From Kiloniellaceae bacterium (GTDB lineage: Bacteria; Pseudomonadota; Alphaproteobacteria; Kiloniellales; J153), in NCBI GenBank assembly GCA_021776095.1, contig JAJFGO010000059.1, positions 1-64,000 of the forward strand: DNA of 64,000 bases. Direction: 5' to 3'. This document shows, in pieces, positions 1 through 8,578 of this stretch (position 1 is its first letter; each line of letters starts with the position of its first letter). Under the pieces are notes generated by a model. That model made no database searches. It was not told the origin of the DNA and was given only the letters and a program-made list of their open reading frames with translations. A program made the translations under genes and the position numbers.

Positions 1-1
1 C

Positions 2-805
2 GAAGATACGGCGGGCGAGATCAAGGCCATCCTGGTGGTTCAGGTGGATACCGCCTCGGGCGTGGTGAACGACATCCCGGCCATCCGCAAGGCGATGGAC
101 GCGGCCGGTCACGGCGCCCTGCTCATGGTGGACGCGATTGCGTCGCTGGCCACCATGCCGTTCGAGATGGACGACTGGGGTGTTGACGTTGCAATCACGG
201 GCTCGCAGAAGGGCTTGATGACGCCGCCGGGCTTGAGCTTCGTCGCTGCCGGAGAGAAAGCGCGGGCGACGCATGAGGATGCGAACCTGCGCACCAACTA
301 CTGGGACTGGACTCAGCGGGAGGGCGAGCAGCATTACCACAAATACTGCGGCACCCCGCCGGTACATATGCTCTTTGGGCTGCGCAAAGCACTGGACATG
401 CTACTCGAAGAAGGACTTGAGCAAGTCTACCTGCGTCACCGCTTGCTGGCGGAAGCCACGCGCCGCGCCGTCGATATCTGGGCGCAGGGGGACATCTTGG
501 CCTTCAATATCACGGAGCCGGCGGAGCGCGCCAATTCGGTGACAACCGTACTCATGAGAGGCGGTGGCGAGCCCAGTGCGCTCCTGAATTATTGCCACGA
601 GAAGTGCGGCGTCGTGCTCGGCATCGGGATCGGCGAGCAGGATGGCCGCGCCTTTCGTATCGCCCACATGGGCCACGTCAACGCCCCCATGATCCTGGGC
701 ACGCTAGGGGCCGTGGAGATGGGACTGATCGCGCTGCAAATTCCGCACGGCACGGGTGGCGTCCAAGCCGCCGTCGATTGGCTCGGCCAGAGCGTTACCA
801 GGTAG
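2..805 (+). CDS. PLP-dependent class V aminotransferase, 5' end outside window
   Basis: This is the C-terminal 267 codons of a fold-type I, class V aminotransferase of the alanine/serine-glyoxylate aminotransferase group. The frame is open from base 2, so the start lies upstream of the window. The motif VDAIAS carries the Asp that contacts the pyridine nitrogen of PLP, and TGSQKGLM, about 25 residues later, carries the Schiff-base Lys (codon near 209). The sequence around PPGLSF and the RxAHMGH-type segment near the C-terminus also fit the family. The likely reaction is transamination of a small amino acid with glyoxylate or another 2-oxo acid. Exact substrate cannot be told. The next gene is a transposon remnant, so downstream operon partners may have been lost. 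Confidence 0.88.
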   Translation, partial: EDTAGEIKAILVVQVDTASGVVNDIPAIRKAMDAAGHGALLMVDAIASLATMPFEMDDWGVDVAITGSQKGLMTPPGLSFVAAGEKARATHEDANLRTNYWDWTQREGEQHYHKYCGTPPVHMLFGLRKALDMLLEEGLEQVYLRHRLLAEATRRAVDIWAQGDILAFNITEPAERANSVTTVLMRGGGEPSALLNYCHEKCGVVLGIGIGEQDGRAFRIAHMGHVNAPMILGTLGAVEMGLIALQIPHGTGGVQAAVDWLGQSVTR

Positions 806-946
806 CGCCCTAAGAAGGTTACCACCACTGCCCCGCCAATTCGCTCCTTATTGTTACCTAGAAAATTGTCGATGGGGTACGAGGCCTTGATCGACATCGG
901 TGGCTAACACCGGTCAGACCACCGAGGCGGGTCGCGTACTGGAGAA

Positions 947-1498
947 GTGCCCACCCTAAGTCTCGCCGAGCCGGACCGACATGCCCGGCTAGTGTCCGCG
1001 TGTCTGACATTAGCGCTTATGGGACAGATTGAGGTGATTGCGCTCGCGGAACAATGCCAGGATCCGGCGCACTCGGTCCCGCGCGCGGTTGACCACGAGG
1101 GCGAGGGTCTGGAGGCGAGCGTTACGAAACAGCGGGACCGCAAGGCTGCGCCGAGGTTCTTGCGAAAGGCGATGAAACGATACGACCATCCCGAGGTTAC
1201 CGCGACGGGCCCACTACGGTCCTACCGAGCGGCGATGAAGGTTATCGGAAATGCCGAACGTCAGGAGACGGGCCGCTGGCTCAACAACAGAGCCGAAAAC
1301 TCACACCAGCCCTTCCGGTGACGAAAGCGAGCGATGGCCAAATTTGGGAGCGCAAAATCGCTACAGAAATTCGCCTCCGTCCATTCTTCAGTCTACAACC
1401 CTTTCAACACACAGCGTCACCTCATATCGCGAAAAACCAATCGGCAATTCCACAATGAAGCTCACGCTCAATGGCGGAACATGGCGTTGGCCGCGTAA
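947..1498 (+). pseudogene. IS6-family transposase remnant (copy A)
   Basis: The frame reads as the C-terminal two thirds of an IS6-family DDE transposase: a degraded RAVDHEGE block, RDRKAAPRFLRKAMKRY, RSYRAAMKVIGNAE, then RWLNNRAENSHQPFR, which holds the catalytic Glu. An in-frame TGA at 1319-1321 replaces an Arg codon; reading through it gives KRAMAKF, the HxxxYNPFNTQRHL block and the usual Gln/Trp-rich end, stopping at TAA 1496-1498. The second catalytic Asp (normally VTD) is replaced (TATGPL), and the N-terminal helix-turn-helix and first Asp are missing. It is therefore dead. No clear terminal inverted repeats were found. Confidence 0.85.
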
Positions 1499-1571
1499 CC
1501 AGAGGCTTGTTGGGGGATTCATGGTTCTGCGGCGATTAAGTTGTTAATGCCTCTCTATTGTCTCACGGTTA

Positions 1572-1587
1572 TCAACCGTATGGTTGA
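1572..1587. promoter_or_regulatory. Palindrome CAAC-N6-GTTG, candidate TetR operator
   Basis: TCAACC-GTAT-GGTTGA has perfect 6-bp arms around a 4-bp centre and overlaps a second palindrome, ACGGTT-ATC-AACCGT, just upstream. It has the same geometry as the TAAC-N6-GTTA sites of the 9-19 kb cluster but with C in place of T. It lies beyond the 3' end of the TetR gene (1634-2287), so its target promoter, if any, is not obvious. Confidence 0.4.
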
Positions 1588-1633
1588 CGCCTAAAGCTAG
1601 GGCGAAATTTTCGGGCCGGGCAATCGTCATTTG

Positions 1634-2287
1634 CTAGCGCGTGCGAATCGCGTTCAGCACGAAATCGACAATATGCGCGCGCCTTTCCACTATGGCGCAT
1701 TCCGATCCGAGCGCGCGGCTGAAAATACGGCTAAGCGTGTGTATGTTGGCGAAATAAAAAAACGCCATTCCGGCGATCGACAGGTAGATGTGCAGCGGAT
1801 CGAGTCCCTTGCGGAATATGCCGTCGGCCGTACCACGCGCGAGCGTTTCCTGAAGCAGATCGATGATCGGGCGGTTCATCTCTTCGACGCGCGCAGAATC
1901 CTGTAAATGCATACCGTCATGGGCGTTCTCGTCAGCAACGAGCGCAACGAATTCTGGGTTTTGCGCGAGATAGTCGAATGAGAATTCGATCAGGCGGCGC
2001 ATCGCCTCTTCGGCGGGAAGGTTGCTGAGCTCCAGCGCCTGCTCCCGCTCCCGGATCTCACGGTACACCTGTTCCAGCACTGCCGTGTACAGCCCATCCT
2101 TGCTACCGAAGTAGTGGTAGACGAGCTGCTTGTTGATTCTGGCTCGCCGGGCAATGTCGTCGACGCGCGCCCCATCCAGCCCGCGTGAGGCGAAAGCTTC
2201 CTTGGCCGCGGCCAGCAATATCTCCCGCGAGCTCTCCCGGGTTCCCTTGCCTCCCTTGCGAGGCCGTCGGCCTGCGGGCACCGTCAT
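1634..2287 (-). CDS. TetR-family transcriptional regulator
   Basis: A 217-residue TetR repressor. The N-terminal helix-turn-helix covers about residues 18-65: REILLAAAKEAFASRGLDGARVDDIARRARINKQ followed by LVYHYFGSKDGLY, the hallmark recognition helix. The C-terminal ligand domain resembles the RutR/YcdC type that senses small metabolites, and is related to the two TetR proteins at 10.6 and 15.5 kb. It is divergent from the hydrolase/importer operon starting near 2402; the 114-bp interval holds a CAAC-N6-GTTG palindrome, so self-repression and repression of that operon is the natural reading. The recognition helix (INKQLV) differs from that of the other two (ANKRM). Confidence 0.93.
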   Translation of the reverse strand: MTVPAGRRPRKGGKGTRESSREILLAAAKEAFASRGLDGARVDDIARRARINKQLVYHYFGSKDGLYTAVLEQVYREIREREQALELSNLPAEEAMRRLIEFSFDYLAQNPEFVALVADENAHDGMHLQDSARVEEMNRPIIDLLQETLARGTADGIFRKGLDPLHIYLSIAGMAFFYFANIHTLSRIFSRALGSECAIVERRAHIVDFVLNAIRTR

Positions 2288-2295
2288 GTTCGATA

Positions 2296-2313
2296 TTCAA
2301 CCAGGTAGTTGGA
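2296..2313. promoter_or_regulatory. Candidate operator in divergent TetR/hydrolase promoter
   Basis: TTCAAC-CAGGTA-GTTGGA shows CAAC-N6-GTTG dyad symmetry, with slightly imperfect outer bases. It sits 8 bp upstream of the TetR start codon on one side and about 90 bp upstream of the chosen hydrolase start on the other. It matches the palindrome at 1572-1587 in its arms. Confidence 0.45.
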
Positions 2314-2401
2314 TCCAATTGACTCCCGTTTTAACTTACTGCATGTTGTTTCGACAAGGTCGGCCGCGACAAGAAACGCGGCGCGTGGGGGGCCTTCGAA
2401 A

Positions 2402-3073
2402 TTGACGGACGCCCTGGAGGCCACCTTGGCTGAGACGGAACTGTTGGCCGCCGGAGATATCCCGCCAAGCGAACGGATTCGCGATCCGGCTTTGCTAATC
2501 GTCGACATGCAGAACGATTTCGTTCGCGCCGGCGCGCCGCTCGAGGTTCCCGACGCCCGTGCCACGATCGCGCCGATCCAGGGCTTGCTGGACGTATTCC
2601 GCGGGCGCGGCCGGCCGGTCGTCTTCACCCGCTTCCTCGCCAGAGAGACACCCGATCTCTTGTGGCTCTGGTCGCCGCAATGCCGGCCGGACACGAAGTG
2701 CTGTTGGAAAAGCCAAAAGCGCAGCTATGGCGACGCCGAAGGACTCTTGGGTTGCGCCGAAGTGGTTGACGAACTCGCGCCGCTTTCCGGCGAACTCGTC
2801 ATCGACAAGTATGGGTACGGTGCGTTTCATGGTACAGACCTCGATGCCCAATTGCGCGCACTCGGCGTCGAATCGCTGCTCGTTACCGGGACCGTTACTC
2901 AGATCTGTGTCGAAGAGACGGCCCGGGAAGCCTTCCATCACGGCTACCGCACGACGATGGTTGCCGACGCCGTCTCCTCCTTTGCCCCCGATCTCCACGC
3001 GGCGGCTCTGAAGAACTTCGCTATGAAATTCGGCTGGGTCGCGGATGCCGAAACGGCTCTGTCATGGCTATAG
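2402..3073 (+). CDS. Isochorismatase-family cysteine hydrolase
   Basis: A cysteine hydrolase of the isochorismatase/nicotinamidase/ureidoacrylate amidohydrolase superfamily. With the start used here, the catalytic triad is Asp35 (IVDMQNDF), Lys136 (IDKYGYGAF) and Cys169 (TVTQICVE). Such enzymes cleave amides or carbamates of small N-compounds; members with N-carbamoylsarcosine, ureidoacrylate or nicotinamide activity look alike. The frame is open back to a TTG at 2309, but that codon lies inside the candidate operator, so TTG 2402, preceded by a G-rich stretch, is preferred; this start is uncertain. The stop overlaps the downstream permease start by 10 bp, indicating one operon with the ribose-type ABC importer and the nitrilase. 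Confidence 0.9.
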   Translation: MTDALEATLAETELLAAGDIPPSERIRDPALLIVDMQNDFVRAGAPLEVPDARATIAPIQGLLDVFRGRGRPVVFTRFLARETPDLLWLWSPQCRPDTKCCWKSQKRSYGDAEGLLGCAEVVDELAPLSGELVIDKYGYGAFHGTDLDAQLRALGVESLLVTGTVTQICVEETAREAFHHGYRTTMVADAVSSFAPDLHAAALKNFAMKFGWVADAETALSWL

Positions 3074-4011
3074 CCAGGCGGAGTGCGCGACTGGATCTAG
3101 AATCGTCGGGCATCTGGCTTCTGCTGGCCGTGGCGGTCGGTGCCGCCGCCGCGACCATCCCGGTCTTTCGCGATCCCGCCAATCTCGCCAATGTGCTGCG
3201 TCAGTCGAGCGTGCTCGGCATTCTCGCCATCGGCCAGACCTTTGTGATTGCCGCCGGCATGATCGACCTCAGTGTCGGCATGATCGCCGGGCTCGTGGTC
3301 GTTCTCGCGTGCTGGATGCTTGGTAACGACCCTTCGCTCACCCTCGCCGTCATTGCGCTGATGCTGACGCTCGGTGCTTCGATCGGCCTCGTAAACGGCC
3401 TCGTCGTCAACCGTCTGAAGCTGCATCCGTTAATACTTACCTTCGGCATGCTGTCCATCTTGCAAGGGGGCATCTTCACGTTCACCGACCGAAGCGTCGG
3501 CCGGGCCTCGCCAATGCTCCAGGCGGCCGCGAACGACGATATTTGGGGGGTCCCCCTTTCCACGATCCTCCTTGTCGCCGTCCTCGCCGTTTTCCACCTC
3601 GTCTTTTCGCGCACGCGCTTCGGCTACCATCTGATTGCGACGGGCGGAAACGCGGAGAGCGCACGGCGAGCGGGCATCGACGTTAAGCGTATTCGCCTCG
3701 CCTGCTTCGCCATTTCCGGCTTCTGCGCGGCGCTCGCCGGCCTTCTTCTGGCGGGACGGCTCGGAACGGGATACCCGCTGGCCGGGACGGGCCTCGAACT
3801 CGACGCCATTGTTGCCGTTGTCCTTGGCGGCACGTCGCTGGCCGGCGGGCGCGGCAGCGTTATCCGGTCCGTTGGCGGCGTCGTCGCGCTGACGGTTATT
3901 TCCAATGTCCTGAACCTTCTCGAGGTCTCCGCCTTCGTGCAAATGTTCATAAAGGGGCTCATCGTCGTTGGCGCAATCCTCGCCAATCAGCCAAGGCGGG
4001 AACAGCCATGA
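3064..4011 (+). CDS. Ribose-type (CUT2) ABC transporter permease 1
   Basis: A 315-residue inner-membrane permease of the RbsC/BPD_transp_2 family, with multiple hydrophobic segments. The diagnostic GMIDLSVGMIAGL motif after the second segment and the cytoplasmic coupling stretch SARRAGIDVKRIR are present. It is the first of two tandem, non-identical permeases, so the channel is probably a heterodimer. It overlaps the cysteine hydrolase upstream and shares an ATGA overlap with the second permease. Confidence 0.92.
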   Translation: MAIARRSARLDLESSGIWLLLAVAVGAAAATIPVFRDPANLANVLRQSSVLGILAIGQTFVIAAGMIDLSVGMIAGLVVVLACWMLGNDPSLTLAVIALMLTLGASIGLVNGLVVNRLKLHPLILTFGMLSILQGGIFTFTDRSVGRASPMLQAAANDDIWGVPLSTILLVAVLAVFHLVFSRTRFGYHLIATGGNAESARRAGIDVKRIRLACFAISGFCAALAGLLLAGRLGTGYPLAGTGLELDAIVAVVLGGTSLAGGRGSVIRSVGGVVALTVISNVLNLLEVSAFVQMFIKGLIVVGAILANQPRREQP

Positions 4012-4973
4012 CCGCATTTGCCGCATCCCACCGCGAGGTGGCGGCGCAGCTCATGTCGCGCTACGCGATTTTCATCGTACTCGTCCTGGTCTATTTTTTG
4101 GCAGTCGCAATTTCCGACGCCTTTCTCGTTCCCACGTACATATTCAACGTCGTGCGTCAGGTCGCGCCTGTTGGCATTGCTGCGATCGGCGTCACCTATG
4201 TGATGATCCTCGGCGGCGTTGACCTGTCAATCGGAGCGGTCATTTCGCTCACTTCCGTGCTATGTGCGGTGCAGATGAACGGCGACCAGGCAAATGTTGC
4301 CATGGCGATAGCCATCTCCTGCGCCGCCGGCGCCGCGATCGGTACGATTAACGGCATCGCCGTGGCACTCACCCGCGTCTCGCCTTTCGTCCTGACATTG
4401 GGAACCGGCGTTGCCGTCCTCGGCCTCACCCAAATCTATTCAGGCGGTACCGCGCGCGGCATCGTGGCGCCCGGCTTCCGTGAAGTCTTCAACTACAGGA
4501 TCGGCGACGTCGTGCCGGTGCTCGCGATTGCCTTTCTAGCGCTTGCAGTGCTCGGTTTACTGGTTCAGCGTTTCACCGTTTTTGGCCGGCAACTTTTCCT
4601 GATCGGCAGCAACAGGCGTGCCGCGCACTTGTCCGGCTTGTCGATGGCCCGCGTCACGATCCTCGCCTATGCTCTTTCCGGCCTCTTCGGTGGGTTTGCC
4701 GGTATCGCTCTACTCGCCCGTTCCGGCGTCTCCAATACGCTTTCGGGCCAGGGGCTTGAGTTCCAGGTGCTGGCGGCCGTCGTCCTTGGCGGCACCACCT
4801 TCGAAGGCGGCCGCGGCGGAGTCGCCGGCACCATCGCGGGCATCCTGGTGCTGGTGATCGCGTTCAACCTCGTGAACATCAGCGGGCTGCCCTACCACAT
4901 GCAGCTTGTTGTGATGGGCACCATCATCATCGTCGCATCCGCAGTCTACGGGCAGATCAGTGCCAGGTCGTGA
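4008..4973 (+). CDS. Ribose-type (CUT2) ABC transporter permease 2
   Basis: A 321-residue RbsC-like permease. It carries the GGVDLSIGAVISL family motif and the coupling segment RRAAHLSGLSMARVT. It starts within the stop of permease 1 (ATGA). Together with permease 1, the binding protein at 5008 and the double ATPase at 6066 it makes a complete importer. CUT2 systems carry pentoses, autoinducer-2, nucleosides and other small polar molecules; the hydrolase neighbours point to a nitrogenous substrate, but that is inference. Confidence 0.92.
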   Translation: MTAFAASHREVAAQLMSRYAIFIVLVLVYFLAVAISDAFLVPTYIFNVVRQVAPVGIAAIGVTYVMILGGVDLSIGAVISLTSVLCAVQMNGDQANVAMAIAISCAAGAAIGTINGIAVALTRVSPFVLTLGTGVAVLGLTQIYSGGTARGIVAPGFREVFNYRIGDVVPVLAIAFLALAVLGLLVQRFTVFGRQLFLIGSNRRAAHLSGLSMARVTILAYALSGLFGGFAGIALLARSGVSNTLSGQGLEFQVLAAVVLGGTTFEGGRGGVAGTIAGILVLVIAFNLVNISGLPYHMQLVVMGTIIIVASAVYGQISARS

Positions 4974-5007
4974 TAGAACGTGAAACAAAAAATGGGAGAA
5001 ATCGAAC

Positions 5008-6069
5008 ATGAAGATTATCCGAGGACTATTCCTGTCCGTCGGCGTATTGGCCTCGGCGGGAATGATAGCCAACCCCGTCTTCGCCGATCAGGCCGCTGAC
5101 GCCGCGCAAACGGCTAAGGCCGCCGAGTCCGTCGACACGAGCGCCTTCAAGAAGGGCGGGCCATACAAGATCGGCGTCTCGGCCGGCTATCTGTCTAATT
5201 CCTGGGTCGTGTTCGCGCTTCAGCATGTGCGCTGGGAAGCGTCGAAGCACTCTGAAATTGGCGATGTCGTCGTGACGGATGCGGCGTTCAATCCAGCCAA
5301 GCAGATATCGGATATCGAGGACCTGCTGCGGCAGAATATCGATCTTCTGATCTACTGGCCCGTTGACGACCGCGCGATTGCCGATGCCCTCAAGAGGGCC
5401 GTTGAAGCCGGCGTGCCCACGGTCCAGGCCGGCGGTGGCTTCACCGACAACCCAGGCACGGTCTCCAATGCTTATATCAGCCAGTGGCAGTTGGGTGAGA
5501 TGGTGGCGCGCCGCCTGATGACCGATCTCGGCGGCAAGGGAAAGATTATCGCCATGCTTCCGATCGCTGGTACGACCGCGGCGGTGGATCAGCTGGACGC
5601 GCTCCAGACTGTCCTCAAGGAATATCCTGGCGTTGAATTGGCCAGCATCGAATATGGCGACTGGAATCGCGCCAAAGCCAAGCAGATTACCGAGAACCTC
5701 CTGCAACGCTTCCCAAAGATTGACGGCGTCTTCTCGCCGGCCGGGCAGATGTCGATCGGTGTGGCCGAGGCCTTCGACGAGGCTGGCAGGATTGGCGAGG
5801 TCACCATGTCGCCAGGCGACGAATATAATGGCTGGCTGAAATGGGTTGAAAAAAACAAAGAGGGCGGCGCCGTGACATTCCCCACCCGCGCCGGCCAGGT
5901 GGCGGTCAAGATCGGTTTTAGAATCCTGAAGGGCGAGTCCGTCAAACGCGGAACCGCGGTACCGTCGGCGTACATCGCGCCCGCCGATATCTCGAAATAT
6001 GTCGACCAGAAAGCGCCAGACGACTGGTGGGCGAGCGAACTGCCGGCCGAGTTCCTGCCGAAGCAGTGA
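5008..6069 (+). CDS. Periplasmic sugar-binding-like (RbsB/Peripla_BP_4) protein
   Basis: A 353-residue periplasmic binding protein. The first 26 residues are a Sec signal peptide (MKIIRGLFLSVGVLASAG, cleavage near VFA-DQ). The mature part begins with a short Ala-rich linker and then the RbsB fold: YKIGVSAGYLSNSW, ISDIEDLLRQNIDLLI and the PWR-like YWPVDDRAIADALK. A GGGAGA ribosome binding site precedes ATG 5008. It feeds the two permeases upstream. Its TGA overlaps the GTG of the ATPase gene. Ligand unknown. Confidence 0.92.
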   Translation: MKIIRGLFLSVGVLASAGMIANPVFADQAADAAQTAKAAESVDTSAFKKGGPYKIGVSAGYLSNSWVVFALQHVRWEASKHSEIGDVVVTDAAFNPAKQISDIEDLLRQNIDLLIYWPVDDRAIADALKRAVEAGVPTVQAGGGFTDNPGTVSNAYISQWQLGEMVARRLMTDLGGKGKIIAMLPIAGTTAAVDQLDALQTVLKEYPGVELASIEYGDWNRAKAKQITENLLQRFPKIDGVFSPAGQMSIGVAEAFDEAGRIGEVTMSPGDEYNGWLKWVEKNKEGGAVTFPTRAGQVAVKIGFRILKGESVKRGTAVPSAYIAPADISKYVDQKAPDDWWASELPAEFLPKQ

Positions 6070-7595
6070 TAGACAAGACCCTCGTGCCGCTTTTGGCGAT
6101 CAAAGGCCTCGCCAAGCGTTATCCAGGTGTCGTTGCGCTTAAGGGCGTGGATCTAACCGCGAACGCGGGAGAGGTCCACGCCCTGGTTGGCGCGAACGGG
6201 GCCGGCAAGTCAACCCTCATGAACCTGCTTGCGGGAGCTCAAGCACCGAGCGAGGGCGAGATATGCATCGAAGGGCAAGTCGTGCGGTTCGACGGTCCCG
6301 CTTCCGCGCAGGACCGGGGTATCGCGACCGTCTACCAGGAGTTCAGCCTGGTTCCGCAACTCTCCGTCGCGCGCAGCATCTTCCTTGGCCGCGAACCCAA
6401 GAGTGCCTTCGGCTTTGTCGATACACGCCGACTCGCGGAACGGACGCGCGCACTTCTAGAACGCTTCAACCTCAAGCTAGATCCCGACGCCGAGGTCGCG
6501 ACGCTCAGCGTAGCCGATCAGCAGCTCGTCGAGATCGGGCGCGCTCTTTCCTTCGACGCGCGGATCCTTATTCTCGACGAACCGACGGCCGTACTTTCGT
6601 TTGCTGAGCAGGACAATCTCTTTGCCGTTATACGCCAGCTCAAAAGCGAGGGCATGCTCGTCCTCTACGTTTCACATCATTTGCGGGAGGTTCTGGCCAT
6701 CGCCGATCGCGTCACCGTCCTGCGGGACGGCGAGAAGATCGCGACACGGGATACGGCGGGCCTCACCGTCGACGACCTAGTCAGCCTGATGCTGGGCCGC
6801 AGCGGTGCCTATGCCAAGACTACCGGCCACCAGCCGGACTCCGCCGATGGCTCCCTGTTCGACATCACCTACCGCACGGCCGGACCCGAGAGCCGGCTCG
6901 CGCTTCGCGGTGGCGAGATCGTCGGCCTTGCCGGGCTGGTCGGCGCGGGCAGAACGACCTTCGCAAGAGCGTTGAGCGGCAACGCGCTGAGTTCGGCCTC
7001 TGTCGACATCGGACACGAGGGCCGGACGCTGCATTTTTCATCCCCCCGAGAGGCAATGGGCCACGGCGTTGTTTACATCACCGAAGACAGGAAGCGAGAC
7101 GGCATCTTTGCCGAACTCGATATTGTTGCCAATGCGACGGCCTCGGCCTTGCCCAGTCTCGGCCTTGGCCCGCTCCGAAACAGCCGTAAGGAACAGGCCG
7201 TCTCGTCGAACATATTGCAGCGCCTGCACCTGGTGGCGAGCAGCCTCAGCGCGCCGATCGTCAAACTCAGCGGCGGTAATCAGCAAAAGGTACTTATCGG
7301 GCGTGCGCTCCTTACCAAGCCGACCATTCTTGTGTGCGACGAGCCGACCCGCGGGGTCGATATCGGCGCCAAAGCCGAGATTCACGAGATCCTGCGCGGC
7401 CTCGCCCGCAGCGGCGTCGCGGTTCTCGTCGTTTCCTCGGAGATCGAGGAGTTACTGGCTCTCGCCCATCGCATCGTGGTCATGCATGAGCGCCGCTTCG
7501 TCGCCGAGATGCCGGCCCATGAGGCCGAAGAATCCCAAATCCTAATCGCCGCCTCGAGCGGCTCCAAAAGCATGGAAAAGAATGATGAAGCCTGA
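6066..7595 (+). CDS. Ribose-type ABC transporter double ATPase
   Basis: An RbsA-like protein with two nucleotide-binding domains, about 509 residues. Domain 1 has Walker A GANGAGKST, a degenerate signature (LSVADQQ) and Walker B LILDEPTAV. Domain 2 has the altered Walker A GLVGAGRTT, signature LSGGNQQK and Walker B LVCDEPTRGVD. That asymmetry is normal for this family. The frame is open 13 codons further upstream, but GTG 6066, which overlaps the binding-protein stop, gives the usual N-terminus. The 3' end overlaps the nitrilase gene by 14 bp. Confidence 0.92.
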   Translation: MIDKTLVPLLAIKGLAKRYPGVVALKGVDLTANAGEVHALVGANGAGKSTLMNLLAGAQAPSEGEICIEGQVVRFDGPASAQDRGIATVYQEFSLVPQLSVARSIFLGREPKSAFGFVDTRRLAERTRALLERFNLKLDPDAEVATLSVADQQLVEIGRALSFDARILILDEPTAVLSFAEQDNLFAVIRQLKSEGMLVLYVSHHLREVLAIADRVTVLRDGEKIATRDTAGLTVDDLVSLMLGRSGAYAKTTGHQPDSADGSLFDITYRTAGPESRLALRGGEIVGLAGLVGAGRTTFARALSGNALSSASVDIGHEGRTLHFSSPREAMGHGVVYITEDRKRDGIFAELDIVANATASALPSLGLGPLRNSRKEQAVSSNILQRLHLVASSLSAPIVKLSGGNQQKVLIGRALLTKPTILVCDEPTRGVDIGAKAEIHEILRGLARSGVAVLVVSSEIEELLALAHRIVVMHERRFVAEMPAHEAEESQILIAASSGSKSMEKNDEA

Positions 7596-8427
7596 TCAAA
7601 ACCGTAAGATGCCGGCGCCTGTGAAGGTCGCGGTGGCGCAGATGCATTGCGTCCCGGGCGACGTCGCCGCAAATCTCGCCATCATTGGGCCGCTCGTACA
7701 CCTCGCGGCACGCGACGGCGCGCAACTCGTCATCCTGCCGGAGACAGCGACGACCGGTTATTTCATTTCCGATCGGCTGGACCGTCTGGCGGAACCCGAA
7801 GATGGGCCAACAGCACGGCACCTTGCCGGGATCGCACGAGAAGCCAACGTGCATCTCGCCGTCGGCATGGCGATCAGCGACGGCGGCAAGTTCTACGACG
7901 CTCAACTTCTCTTCGGGCCGGACGGCGCGCATCTGGCGACCTATCGCAAGGCGCACCTGTTCTCCGCTGAGCGCGAATGGTTTGCCGCAGGCGATACGCC
8001 AATGGTGATCGATACGGCCATTGGGCGCATTGGCATGACCATCTGTTACGACCTGATCTTCCCCGAGTATATCCGCCGCCTCGTCGACCTCGGCGCCGAT
8101 CTCATTATCAACAGCACCAACTGGATCACGGACGGCTTCCAGCGCGACACCTGGGGTTGGGGTGGCTCAACGGTTCAGGCGCTCGCCGCGACGCGCGCCC
8201 TGGAAAACGGTGTCTGGCTGGCCATGGCGAATTGTGTCGGCCCGGAGTGGATTTTCGACTCCATCGGCCATTCTTGCGTTGTCGCGCCGTCCGGCAAGAT
8301 TCTCGCCTCGGTTGGCGACGGCCAGGGCGTGGCCGGTGCCGAGGCTGTTTTCCAGAGCGAGGAACTCGACCGCTGGAAATCGATTGCGACTTATCTTGGC
8401 GATCGCAGGCCGGAACTTTATGGCTAG
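7582..8427 (+). CDS. Nitrilase-superfamily carbon-nitrogen hydrolase
   Basis: A 281-residue C-N hydrolase. The Glu-Lys-Cys triad is visible: Glu54 in ILPETAT, Lys123 in TYRKAHLF and Cys155 in GMTICYDLIFPEY. Length and motifs fit amidases, N-carbamoyl amino acid hydrolases and beta-ureidopropionase-like enzymes, all cytoplasmic. It is the last gene of the TetR-flanked operon; having both a cysteine hydrolase and a nitrilase with one importer suggests stepwise removal of ammonia from an imported amide or carbamoyl compound. A second in-frame ATG at 7609 is possible as the start. Confidence 0.9.
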   Translation: MMKPDQNRKMPAPVKVAVAQMHCVPGDVAANLAIIGPLVHLAARDGAQLVILPETATTGYFISDRLDRLAEPEDGPTARHLAGIAREANVHLAVGMAISDGGKFYDAQLLFGPDGAHLATYRKAHLFSAEREWFAAGDTPMVIDTAIGRIGMTICYDLIFPEYIRRLVDLGADLIINSTNWITDGFQRDTWGWGGSTVQALAATRALENGVWLAMANCVGPEWIFDSIGHSCVVAPSGKILASVGDGQGVAGAEAVFQSEELDRWKSIATYLGDRRPELYG

Positions 8428-8474
8428 TTCCCGGATTGCTTGCCGCGGAGAACGGCGACCCATGCTTGGCGATT

Positions 8475-8510
8475 GGGCAGGGCCTACTGCTGCATAGTAG
8501 GGCCTGTCCC
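8475..8510. terminator. Imperfect stem-loop between convergent genes
   Basis: GGGCAGGGCCTACT at 8475-8488 pairs with AGTAGGGCCTGTCCC at 8496-8510 apart from one bulge and one mismatch, leaving a 7-base loop. It lies between the nitrilase and the convergent methyltransferase gene. There is no T-run on either side, so a role in ending transcription is possible but not shown. Confidence 0.35.
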
Positions 8511-8578
8511 ATCCCTATGGCAGCATCTACCCTGAACGATTGTCGGCCCGTGAGACCGCGCATTGCGCCGCCGGACGA

